From Flavobacterium sp. UBA807 (GTDB taxonomy: Bacteria > Bacteroidota > Bacteroidia > Flavobacteriales > Flavobacteriaceae), in NCBI GenBank assembly GCA_002296885.1, contig DBIH01000135.1, positions 1 through 5,429 on the forward strand: DNA of 5,429 bases, given 5' to 3'. Shown in pieces: positions 1 through 5,429 of the stretch. Numbering within the stretch: position 1 is the first letter of the stretch; every line of letters begins with the position of its first letter. The position numbers were made by a program, and so were the translations under genes. The notes below the pieces were generated by a model. That model did no database searches. It was not told the DNA's origin and saw nothing but the letters and a program-made list of their open reading frames with translations.

Positions 1-70
1 TCATTCCGACGAAGGAGGAATCACATCAAATTATTCCCCAATATATGAGATTCCTCCTTCGTCGGAATGA
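1..70. repeat. Long imperfect inverted repeat (REP/MITE-like intergenic element)
   Basis: The arms are 1-26 and 45-70, pairing at 25 of 26 positions. The outer 22 bp (1-22 with 49-70) match perfectly, and the only mismatch is A23 opposite A48. The loop is 18 nt (27-44). As RNA this would be a very stable hairpin, but no T-run follows the right arm, so it is not a textbook intrinsic terminator. The arm TCATTCCGACGAAGGAGGAA is more GC-rich than the DNA around it, and it resembles short dispersed palindromic repeats that I recall between genes in flavobacterial genomes; that is memory, not a search result. The left arm starts at base 1, so the element may extend beyond the window. It could act as an mRNA stabiliser, a processing site or a factor-dependent terminator for an upstream gene. 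No second copy is visible in this window. Confidence 0.8.
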
Positions 71-109
71 CAATTTTGTTAAAATTTCTATTAAAAACTA
101 AATAAAATT

Positions 110-1900
110 ATGGAAGATATTACAAGAGGTGGGCAGTTTTTGGTAAAGGAAACCAAATGCGATAATATTTTTACACCTGAAGACTTCAGTGAAGAACAGA
201 TCATGATGCGCGATTCGGTAAAGGAATTTGTCGATAAAGAGATTTGGCCAAATAAAGTTCGTTTCGAAGCAAAAGATTATGCCTTCACAGAAGAATGTAT
301 GAAAAAAGCAGGAGAAATGGGATTCTTAAGCGTTGCAGTTCCCGAAGCTTATGGTGGAATGGGAATGGGATTCGTTGATACGTGCCTTGTTTGCGACTAC
401 ATCTCAGGAGCCACAGGTTCCTTCTCGACAGCCTTTGGAGCACATACCGGAATCGGAACTATGCCAATTACGCTATACGGAACCGAAGAACAAAAACAAA
501 AATACGTTCCTAAGCTGGCTTCAGGCGAATGGTTTGGTGCTTACTGTCTGACAGAACCAGGAGCAGGTTCCGATGCAAATTCAGGAAAAACAAAAGCCGT
601 GCTTTCTGCCGATGGAAAATATTACAGCATTACCGGAGGAAAAATGTGGATTTCGAATGCCGGATTTTGTTCGTTATTCATTGTGTTTGCCCGAATCGAA
701 GACGACAAAAACATTACCGGTTTTATTGTAGAAAATGATCCAAGCAATGGAATTACAATGAACGAGGAAGAGCATAAATTGGGAATCCGTGCTTCCTCTA
801 CTCGTCAGGTTTTCTTCGCCGATACTAAAGTGCCGGTAGAAAATATGCTTGCCGGACGTGGCGAAGGTTTCAAGATTGCAATGAATGCTCTGAACGTAGG
901 CCGTATCAAACTGGCTGCTGCCTGTCTGGATGCGCAACGTCGTGTGACTTCAAATGCTGTTCATTATGCCAATGACCGAATCCAGTTCAATGTTCCGATT
1001 TCGAGTTTTGGCGCGATTCGTTACAAACTGGCTGAAATGGCAACCTCTGCCTATGCCGGAGAAAGTGCTGTTTATCGTGCTGCAAAAGATATCGAAACGC
1101 GAATCAAAATCCGCGAAAGCGAAGGTGCTTCACATCAGGAAGCCGAATTGAAAGGTGTTGAGGAATTCGCTATCGAATGTTCAATCCTGAAAGTTGCGGT
1201 TTCAGAAGATGTTCAAAACTGTGCCGATGAAGGTATCCAAATATATGGCGGAATGGGATTCTCGGAAGATACACCCATGGAAAGCGCCTGGCGTGATGCC
1301 CGTATTGCTCGCATTTATGAAGGCACCAACGAAATCAACCGAATGTTATCCGTTGGAATGCTCATCAAAAAAGCCTTCAAAGGGCATGTTGATTTATTGG
1401 GACCTGCCCAAAAGGTTCAGGAAGAATTGATGGGAATTCCGTCATTCGACACACCAGATTATTCAGAATTGTTTTCTGAAGAAAAAGAACTGATTGGCAA
1501 ACTGAAAAAAGCTTTCTTAATGGTTGCCGGTGGAGCCGTTCAGAAATACGGTCCGGATTTAGAAGGTCACCAACAGTTATTGACCGCTGCTGCTGATATC
1601 TTAATCGAAATCTATATGGCTGAAAGTACGATTCTGCGTACCGAAAAGCTCGCCAAAAAAGAAGGCGAAGACAAAGTAAAAGAACAAATCGCAATGGCAA
1701 AATTATACTTGTACAAAGCAGTTGACGTTGTTACGCAAAAAGGAAAAGAAAGCATTATTTCTTTTGCCGAAGGTGATGAACAACGCATGATGCTTATGGG
1801 ATTGCGTCGTTTTACAAAATACACCAACATGCCTAACATTGTTGGTTTACGGGAAACTATTACTGCTAAGTTAGTGGCAGAAAATAGTTATTGCTTTTAG
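110..1900 (+). CDS. Long-type acyl-CoA dehydrogenase (VLCAD/FadE-like)
   Basis: This 596-residue cytoplasmic flavoenzyme should oxidise fatty acyl-CoA to trans-2-enoyl-CoA, the first step of beta-oxidation, passing electrons through FAD to an electron-transfer flavoprotein. The helical N-terminal domain covers roughly residues 25-140. The family signature YCLTEPGAGSDA begins at residue 145 and is followed by the flavin-contacting segment KMWISNAG at 178-185. In the C-terminal helical domain, GGMGF lies at 380-384 and YEGTNEI follows; its Glu404 aligns with the catalytic base of MCAD and VLCAD. Some 170-180 further residues follow, a helical tail that short- and medium-chain enzymes (about 380-400 residues) lack and that VLCAD/ACAD9 carry, so a long-chain substrate is likely. 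The ATG at 110 has an A-rich leader without a Shine-Dalgarno sequence, normal for Bacteroidota. In flavobacteria such genes often follow thiolase and hydratase/dehydrogenase genes, which would lie upstream of the window (inference). Chain-length preference cannot be read from the sequence. Confidence 0.95.
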   Translation: MEDITRGGQFLVKETKCDNIFTPEDFSEEQIMMRDSVKEFVDKEIWPNKVRFEAKDYAFTEECMKKAGEMGFLSVAVPEAYGGMGMGFVDTCLVCDYISGATGSFSTAFGAHTGIGTMPITLYGTEEQKQKYVPKLASGEWFGAYCLTEPGAGSDANSGKTKAVLSADGKYYSITGGKMWISNAGFCSLFIVFARIEDDKNITGFIVENDPSNGITMNEEEHKLGIRASSTRQVFFADTKVPVENMLAGRGEGFKIAMNALNVGRIKLAAACLDAQRRVTSNAVHYANDRIQFNVPISSFGAIRYKLAEMATSAYAGESAVYRAAKDIETRIKIRESEGASHQEAELKGVEEFAIECSILKVAVSEDVQNCADEGIQIYGGMGFSEDTPMESAWRDARIARIYEGTNEINRMLSVGMLIKKAFKGHVDLLGPAQKVQEELMGIPSFDTPDYSELFSEEKELIGKLKKAFLMVAGGAVQKYGPDLEGHQQLLTAAADILIEIYMAESTILRTEKLAKKEGEDKVKEQIAMAKLYLYKAVDVVTQKGKESIISFAEGDEQRMMLMGLRRFTKYTNMPNIVGLRETITAKLVAENSYCF

Positions 1901-1921
1901 TTAGAAGTTAATTGTTAGTTT

Positions 1922-1954
1922 AAAAAAGGCACTCAGAAATGGGTGCCTTTTTTT
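1922..1954. terminator. Bidirectional intrinsic terminator between convergent genes
   Basis: An A-run (1922-1927), a 7-bp stem GGCACTC/GGGTGCC (1928-1934 with 1941-1947, one G-T wobble), a 6-nt loop and a T-run (1948-1954) form a hairpin with a U-tract on either strand. The A- and T-runs also pair and lengthen the stem. It lies 21 bp after the acyl-CoA dehydrogenase stop and one base from the end of the minus-strand stop codon (1956-1958), so it can end transcription from both sides. Confidence 0.85.
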
Positions 1955-1955
1955 G

Positions 1956-3608
1956 TTACTGCTTAAGAACCTTAAAATGCCCTGTTTTGTCATTTTCCTG
2001 CACATTGATTAAATACATTCCCGAAGCATAGCTGCTCAAATCAATAGTTTGATGGGATAAATTAGAGTAATGATTGTCATAAACTTTATTACCTAAAACA
2101 TCATAAACCGTAACGTCGGCATTTGATAAAACTGTATTTCCTGTAGCATCAATATTCAAAACTCCGCTGCACGGATTTGGATACACCACAAAATTGTCAG
2201 TATATTGATTTTGATTAACACCCAAAACACCACCTGCAAATTGATATAAATAGGCAAAAGCCTGATAATACTGATTGGCAATATTTAAATCGTGCACAAT
2301 TAAGATATTCTCATCATTTTTATTTTCCGCAGCTGAACTCCAATTGTGTGAACCTACCAAAACCAAAGGATCTGAAGTACTGTTATAATTGTCTACCACC
2401 ATGAATTTATGGTGCATGATACCACTTCCTGAATAAACAACTGCGTGATTGGCAGCAAGGCTCGATTGTAGATTGGTTATTTGATTTCCTGTTGGATTCT
2501 GGCTGTCAATGACGATGTTGGTGTTAGTCAGTCCACTGTTATATTTATTGATTAAGGCATTTGCAATATCCGTTCTGGTTTCAACCATTGTGGCGACATT
2601 AATATCCGAATTGGCCGAATTAATCGAAGCTATAATCCTTGCATTAGTTCCATCACTCGGACTGAAATAACTATTCACCACTTTGCCTCCTATGTTATAA
2701 GTATGTGGTGTATTGTTTGTTTTGTCCGGACCAAATTTAGATAAAGTGGTATCAGGCGTCATTGTTGATGAACCCCACATTTCCTCAAACTCAATTTTAT
2801 ATCCCAAAGCCAATGCCTGATCCTGAATTACAATGGCACTGTTTCTATCCGGACCATCTATTTGGGAAACCGTCCAATTGGTAGAACCTGTCCATACCAC
2901 AGGTTTATTGGCATCGCTTACATTGGCATCAAATATGACAAACTTATTATGCATAATCCCATAAGCCGTATCTGTAGGACTTGCCAATGTTGGTATGTTC
3001 GAGTTTAACAACGGTAGCATCGCACTGGTTGTGCTTCCGTCATAAATAACCCTAATCTGAACACCTCTCGCATAGGCAGCATTTATGGCGCCGGCAATTC
3101 CGGTCGTTGCACTTGGTGAATACGAATTATAAATCGCAATATCCATCGTAGTTGTACAGGCATTAATGTAAGTTATCAGTTTGTCATCCAATGTATTACC
3201 TAAATTAACCGCATTCTGAATCTGAGCATAACTCGTATCCACCTGATGGTTGAAATAAACATTTATGGTTCCTGTGGAAAGTGATGCATTGGCAATAAAA
3301 CCCCGATGAACAGTTGCATCGCTTCCAAAAGTATAATCTACCTCAATAATTTCTGAAGGATAAAGGTTGTTTAACGTATAAACAGTATTTCTACCTTGAA
3401 AAGAAATCTCAACATTTCTGTGAGTCGCAACATCAACAACACTCAGTACAGTTGGATTGATTTTGTTTTCATCAAACTGTAATTGAATTGTTGACGGATT
3501 TTCATAAAGAATGGTATAATCTTCTTCTTTGGAAGATTGCTGGCTATAGCAGACTGATAATTGTACTAACGATAGTAGTAAAACGAATGATAATCTATTA
3601 AAAAACAT
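1956..3608 (-). CDS. Secreted double-HKD phospholipase D-like protein (probable nuclease) with T9SS sorting domain
   Basis: The 550-residue product starts with a Sec signal peptide: Arg5, a hydrophobic core at about 7-19, and likely cleavage near residue 22. Residues 30-120 look like a beta-rich, Ig/FN3-like segment without catalytic motifs. Two phospholipase D repeats follow. The first has HKD residues His220, Lys222 and Asp227, then GSTNW at 241-245. The second has His399, Lys401 and Asp406, then GSHNW at 419-423. One intact active site can therefore form from two halves of one chain. The stretch AAENKNDENILI after the second motif closely resembles the Nuc-type endonuclease pattern, so DNA or RNA cleavage is likelier than lipid hydrolysis; lipase activity is not excluded. 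Residues 473-550 begin with VVYPNPCSGVLNI and form a type A sorting domain, which sends proteins through T9SS to the surface or medium and is removed on export. The ATG at 3608 directly precedes the signal peptide. The gene appears monocistronic. Confidence 0.9.
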   Translation of the reverse strand: MFFNRLSFVLLLSLVQLSVCYSQQSSKEEDYTILYENPSTIQLQFDENKINPTVLSVVDVATHRNVEISFQGRNTVYTLNNLYPSEIIEVDYTFGSDATVHRGFIANASLSTGTINVYFNHQVDTSYAQIQNAVNLGNTLDDKLITYINACTTTMDIAIYNSYSPSATTGIAGAINAAYARGVQIRVIYDGSTTSAMLPLLNSNIPTLASPTDTAYGIMHNKFVIFDANVSDANKPVVWTGSTNWTVSQIDGPDRNSAIVIQDQALALGYKIEFEEMWGSSTMTPDTTLSKFGPDKTNNTPHTYNIGGKVVNSYFSPSDGTNARIIASINSANSDINVATMVETRTDIANALINKYNSGLTNTNIVIDSQNPTGNQITNLQSSLAANHAVVYSGSGIMHHKFMVVDNYNSTSDPLVLVGSHNWSSAAENKNDENILIVHDLNIANQYYQAFAYLYQFAGGVLGVNQNQYTDNFVVYPNPCSGVLNIDATGNTVLSNADVTVYDVLGNKVYDNHYSNLSHQTIDLSSYASGMYLINVQENDKTGHFKVLKQ

Positions 3609-3622
3609 TGTGGGAATTTTTT

Positions 3623-3630
3623 CAAAAGTA
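3623..3630 (-). promoter_or_regulatory. Candidate -7 promoter element of the HKD gene
   Basis: On the minus strand the sequence is TACTTTTG, an exact match to the Bacteroidota -7 consensus TAnnTTTG, 14 bp upstream of the ATG. Transcription would begin only about 5-10 nt before the start codon. No TTG or TTTG lies at the expected spacing upstream, and the pattern is common by chance in AT-rich DNA, so support is weak. Confidence 0.3.
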
Positions 3631-3647
3631 TCAAATGGAAATTAAAA

Positions 3648-3690
3648 AAGAATGAAGTTGGGTCAATTTGACAATATTCGCTTCATTTTT
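3648..3690. repeat. Nested inverted repeats upstream of the HKD gene
   Basis: An outer inverted repeat pairs 3648-3657 with 3681-3690 (10 bp including one G-T wobble; the core is AATGAAG/CTTCATT). Inside it is the palindrome GTCAATTTGAC at 3662-3672. Their centres differ by about 2 bp. The pair lies just upstream of the candidate -7 element, where a regulator could bind. On the minus strand the outer stem is followed by a T-rich run (CTTTTTT), so it could instead be a weak extra terminator behind the methyltransferase gene. Confidence 0.4.
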
Positions 3691-3738
3691 AATGATTAAG
3701 TAAGGTTTTTTGTAGATTTCTTTTATTGATATAAATAA

Positions 3739-3768
3739 AAAATCCCTTGTTAAATAACAAGGGATTTT
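3739..3768 (-). terminator. Intrinsic terminator of the methyltransferase gene
   Basis: A perfect 13-bp stem (3739-3751 with 3756-3768) around the 4-nt loop AAAT has the core TCCCTTGTT/AACAAGGGA. On the minus strand the stem ends in a T-rich run continuing to about 3733. It begins 2 bp after the methyltransferase stop codon and isolates that gene from the HKD gene downstream. No plus-strand gene ends here, so only minus-strand use is assigned. Confidence 0.85.
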
Positions 3769-3770
3769 GT

Positions 3771-4580
3771 TTATTGGTTCATAGTGTTATCAAAAAAAGG
3801 TTGCCAAATTGTACCATGCTTGGGAGCTTTAAGTTTTTTAGGCTTTGCCGCATGTTTTTCAATTACTAACACATACGGATAAAAATGAATAGAGTGTATT
3901 GCCGATTGGAATTGCGAATTACCCATACTATTCAATTCATTTACAAGTCCGGCTGCATAGGCAGAAAATCTGTTAAAAGTACCATGAATATCTTCACATA
4001 TATAAACTCCTCCAGGTCGAATATGTTGTAACATTTCTTCTAAAGTTGCCTGTTGCTGTTCTGCAGTATGTCCACCATCATCAATAAGTATGTCAATGCC
4101 TTTAACATCATTCTTAAAACCTTTCCAAAAATCAGGACTCTCCTGATCTCCAATAAAAACACTTACATAATCATTTTCATATTCCTTACAGGCTTCTTCT
4201 ATGTCGACACCATAAATATGGCATTTTTCTCCAAAATACGAACGCCACATTTCAAGACTTCCACCACTGTAAATTCCTATTTCTAAGACATCAACTTTTT
4301 TACCCACAAACTTGGCAAGATGTTTATGATAAATATCAAAATAATGTTCCCATTTCCATATTCCATGTCCTACTTTGTGATTTTGAAAATAATCCCATAT
4401 CGGATTTTCACCTTCTTTTTTGGTCGAAGTATCCTCAGGAAGCGTTTCTTTATAAGATTGAGAATATTGATTAGCGTTACATACAGTAGGCACTGCATTT
4501 AAAATTTGTTTGAATAATCTTGGCTGTTTTGCAAATGATTTTCTTAGATAATTTAGGTTACTGAGGTATTTTATTTTCAT
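3771..4580 (-). CDS. Class I SAM-dependent methyltransferase, macrocin/mycinamicin sugar O-methyltransferase-like
   Basis: The 269-residue protein has no signal peptide or membrane segment and should be cytoplasmic. The SAM-binding motif VLEIGIYSGGSLEMW is at 98-112, the acidic residue after strand 2 is Asp126 (in YGVDIE), and GDQESPDFW lies at 144-152. The motifs IDDGGHT (166-172) and PGGVYICED (189-197) correspond to the conserved DDGSH and IED segments of MycE and TylF-type enzymes, where an Asp and a Glu-Asp pair bind the magnesium that positions the sugar hydroxyl. Asp167 or Asp168, Glu196 and Asp197 are thus the probable metal ligands. By family analogy it O-methylates a sugar, perhaps in a surface polysaccharide or protein glycan, but no glycosyltransferase or other glycan gene is in view. 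The first 60 residues are basic, then polar, and not conserved in ways I recognise. The ATG at 4580 is the only plausible start, since the next Met is residue 111. The substrate is unknown. Confidence 0.85.
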   Translation of the reverse strand: MKIKYLSNLNYLRKSFAKQPRLFKQILNAVPTVCNANQYSQSYKETLPEDTSTKKEGENPIWDYFQNHKVGHGIWKWEHYFDIYHKHLAKFVGKKVDVLEIGIYSGGSLEMWRSYFGEKCHIYGVDIEEACKEYENDYVSVFIGDQESPDFWKGFKNDVKGIDILIDDGGHTAEQQQATLEEMLQHIRPGGVYICEDIHGTFNRFSAYAAGLVNELNSMGNSQFQSAIHSIHFYPYVLVIEKHAAKPKKLKAPKHGTIWQPFFDNTMNQ

Positions 4581-4632
4581 ATAAAATAAATGATAACGTT
4601 ACTTATAGTCCTATTACAAAGACCTGAAAAAG

Positions 4633-4661
4633 CAAAAATATCATAATTTTATTTATGGCAA
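4633..4661 (-). promoter_or_regulatory. Candidate Bacteroidota promoter of the methyltransferase gene
   Basis: On the minus strand, TTG (4661-4659), an 18-bp spacer and TATTTTTG (4640-4633) match the flavobacterial pattern TTG-spacer-TAnnTTTG. Transcription would start near 4626, leaving a leader of about 45 nt. The site overlaps the arms of the 9-bp inverted repeat at 4636-4669, and its -7 element coincides with the T-rich run after that hairpin, so one stretch could be read as either a promoter or a terminator tail. Confidence 0.4.
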
Positions 4662-4669
4662 TGATATTT
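4636..4669 (-). terminator. Possible weak terminator of the metallophosphoesterase gene
   Basis: The arms AAATATCAT (4636-4644) and ATGATATTT (4661-4669) are perfect 9-bp inverted repeats around a 16-nt loop. On the minus strand the hairpin overlaps the stop codon of the metallophosphoesterase gene and runs into TTTTTGCTTTTT. The stem is almost entirely A-T with a large loop, so termination would be inefficient and some transcripts may continue into the methyltransferase gene. It could also be an operator over the promoter there. Confidence 0.35.
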
Positions 4670-5192
4670 AATGATATTGTTCTGACGGCAGACTATTACC
4701 TCGATTACCTAATTCCACAATTTCTAAGTTTTGGATTTTATCGCCATCAATTTCAAAGCGAAGCATTGTTCGTACCTGATGAAAACCATGTATACCACAG
4801 GCACCGGGATTCATGTGGAGCAGCCCTAAACTTTTATCAAACTGTACTTTGAGTATATGCGAATGCCCACAGATAAATAGTTTCGGAGGATTGCTTTGAA
4901 TTTCGGCTCTGATACTTTGATTGTATTTCCCCGGATAACCGCCAATATGGGTAATCCAAACATCAACATCTTCACATAGGAAACGATTGTTGAGTGGAAA
5001 CTCCATTTGTGCTTTGTCATCATCAATATTACCATAAACAGCGCGTAATGGTTTTAATGATTTAATGGTATCCGTAACATTTAAATTGCCAATATCTCCG
5101 GCATGCCAGACTTCATCTGACTGACTGACATATTTCAGGATTTTATCATCAATGTGACTATGGGTATCGGAAAGTAACAGGATTTTCTTCAT
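4668..5192 (-). CDS. YfcE/MJ0936-family metallophosphoesterase (calcineurin-like phosphodiesterase)
   Basis: With the ATG at 5192 the protein has 174 residues, the normal size for compact single-domain YfcE-type enzymes. All metal-site motifs are in order: SDTHSH (Asp9, His11), GDIG (Asp33), GNID (Asn55), His82 in WITHIGG, and GHSH (His110, His112). These ligate two divalent metals in a cytoplasmic phosphodiesterase/phosphatase. Family members hydrolyse artificial phosphodiesters in vitro, and their physiological substrate is mostly unknown. The late NPGACG segment is also typical. An in-frame TTG at 5201 would add three residues, but the ATG is preferred because MKKILLLSDTH is the usual N-terminus and the TTG falls inside a TAnnTTTG match. 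The gene is divergent from the TMEM175-like gene, and the methyltransferase gene follows 87 bp downstream on the same strand. Confidence 0.9.
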   Translation of the reverse strand: MKKILLLSDTHSHIDDKILKYVSQSDEVWHAGDIGNLNVTDTIKSLKPLRAVYGNIDDDKAQMEFPLNNRFLCEDVDVWITHIGGYPGKYNQSIRAEIQSNPPKLFICGHSHILKVQFDKSLGLLHMNPGACGIHGFHQVRTMLRFEIDGDKIQNLEIVELGNRGNSLPSEQYH

Positions 5193-5198
5193 GCTTGA

Positions 5199-5206
5199 CA
5201 AAGTTA
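5199..5206 (-). promoter_or_regulatory. Candidate -7 element of the metallophosphoesterase gene
   Basis: On the minus strand the bases read TAACTTTG, an exact TAnnTTTG match ending 6 bp before the ATG at 5192. If used, the transcript would start at or next to the start codon and be nearly leaderless. No -33 element is recognisable at the usual spacing, so this rests on one short motif. Confidence 0.3.
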
Positions 5207-5227
5207 CAAAGAATCAAAGTTTTTTTA

Positions 5228-5235
5228 TAGTTTTG
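5228..5235 (+). promoter_or_regulatory. Candidate -7 element of the TMEM175-like gene
   Basis: TAGTTTTG at this position matches TAnnTTTG exactly and lies 21 bp before the ATG at 5257. This would give a leader of roughly 15 nt. No -33 element is found at normal spacing; the nearest TTG (5195-5197) is about 30 bp away. The divergent -7 candidate at 5199-5206 is only 21 bp from it, so the two promoters would overlap. Confidence 0.35.
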
Positions 5236-5256
5236 AAAAATTCAAAACAAACCGGC

Positions 5257-5429
5257 ATGAAACCAATCAAGAATGAGGAAGAAATCACACGAGAAGAAAT
5301 CAAGAAGGAGTTTCAGCTTGAGCGGATGATTTTGTTTAGTGATGCTGTTTTTGCCATTGTAATCACACTGATGGCAATTGAAATAAGGATTCCTGATGAT
5401 GTTGAATTAACAGATGCGACATTATTTAA
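5257..5429 (+). CDS. TMEM175-family potassium channel-like protein (DUF1211), N-terminal part, cut by window end
   Basis: Fifty-seven complete codons and two bases of the next are present, with no stop before the window end. After a charged N-terminus of about 23 residues (MKPIKNEEEITREEIKKEFQ), the segment ERMILFSDAVFAIVITLMAI at 22-41 is the first transmembrane helix and contains the FSDAVFAI signature of prokaryotic TMEM175 proteins. That helix lines the pore in characterised TMEM175 channels, which conduct potassium as tetramers of six-helix subunits in bacteria. The ATG at 5257 is the first in-frame start; a start further in would lose the charged N-terminus. There is no Shine-Dalgarno sequence. 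The last bases (TTTAA) are read in frame as TTT followed by AA, so they are not a stop. Ion selectivity cannot be judged from this fragment. Confidence 0.8.
   Translation, partial: MKPIKNEEEITREEIKKEFQLERMILFSDAVFAIVITLMAIEIRIPDDVELTDATLF

Noticed and set aside
71..78. CAATTTTG as a -7 promoter element for the dehydrogenase gene
   Set aside because: It misses the first T of TAnnTTTG and has no -33 element at the expected spacing, so no promoter was assigned.
674..937. Open frame of 87 codons antisense to the acyl-CoA dehydrogenase gene
   Set aside because: It lies wholly inside a clear gene, shows no recognisable domain, and has a composition typical of a reverse-strand shadow.
1377..1700. 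Open frame of 107 codons on the minus strand
   Set aside because: It is rich in Arg, Leu and Phe with no family motif, and is antisense to the conserved tail of the dehydrogenase.
3546..3608. Lipoprotein signal in the HKD protein, suggested by Cys20 after LSV
   Set aside because: Val before the Cys does not fit the lipobox, which needs a small residue there, and T9SS type A substrates normally use a signal peptidase I site.
4594..4601. Palindrome TAACGTTA in the methyltransferase leader
   Set aside because: Eight bases of mostly A-T symmetry are expected by chance, and the flanks do not extend it.
4655..4852. Plus-strand open frame of 65 codons opposite the phosphoesterase 3' end
   Set aside because: It overlaps the conserved phosphoesterase sequence in antisense and has no domain of its own.
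5195..5231. Sigma70-like pair TTGACA (5195-5200) and TATAGT (5226-5231) in front of the TMEM175-like gene
   Set aside because: The 25-bp spacer is far too long for such a promoter, and Bacteroidota use a different consensus.

Overview
The window looks like a piece of chromosome from a Flavobacteriaceae member, probably Flavobacterium or a close relative. Four things point there: a secreted protein ending in a type IX secretion (T9SS) type A sorting domain, AT-rich intergenic DNA, start codons without Shine-Dalgarno sequences, and several matches to the Bacteroidota -7 promoter element TAnnTTTG. No rRNA, tRNA, CRISPR array, transposase or phage gene is visible. The content is ordinary housekeeping plus accessory genes, and I do not see a convincing new multi-gene system.

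Layout, left to right. Bases 1-70 form a long, nearly perfect inverted repeat that looks like a dispersed intergenic repeat. Next comes a plus-strand gene for a long acyl-CoA dehydrogenase of the VLCAD/FadE type (110-1900), the first oxidative step of fatty-acid beta-oxidation. It converges on a minus-strand gene (1956-3608) for a secreted protein with two phospholipase D (HKD) halves and a T9SS sorting tail, most like a Nuc-type nuclease. The two genes share a bidirectional terminator at 1922-1954, one base from the stop codon of the second gene.

Upstream of the HKD gene is a 162-bp gap with a -7-like element, nested inverted repeats and the terminator of the next gene. That gene (3771-4580, minus) encodes a SAM-dependent methyltransferase resembling the macrocin/mycinamicin sugar O-methyltransferases. 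An 87-bp gap, carrying either a weak terminator or a promoter, separates it from a YfcE-type metallophosphoesterase (4668-5192, minus). This gene is divergent from the start of a TMEM175-like potassium-channel gene (from 5257, plus), which is cut by the window end.

The genes do not form an evident common pathway. The dehydrogenase probably belongs with beta-oxidation genes lying upstream of the window (inference). The HKD protein and the methyltransferase each have their own terminator and look like single-gene units. The two points most worth pursuing are the extracellular role of the T9SS-exported double-HKD enzyme and the substrate of the solitary methyltransferase.
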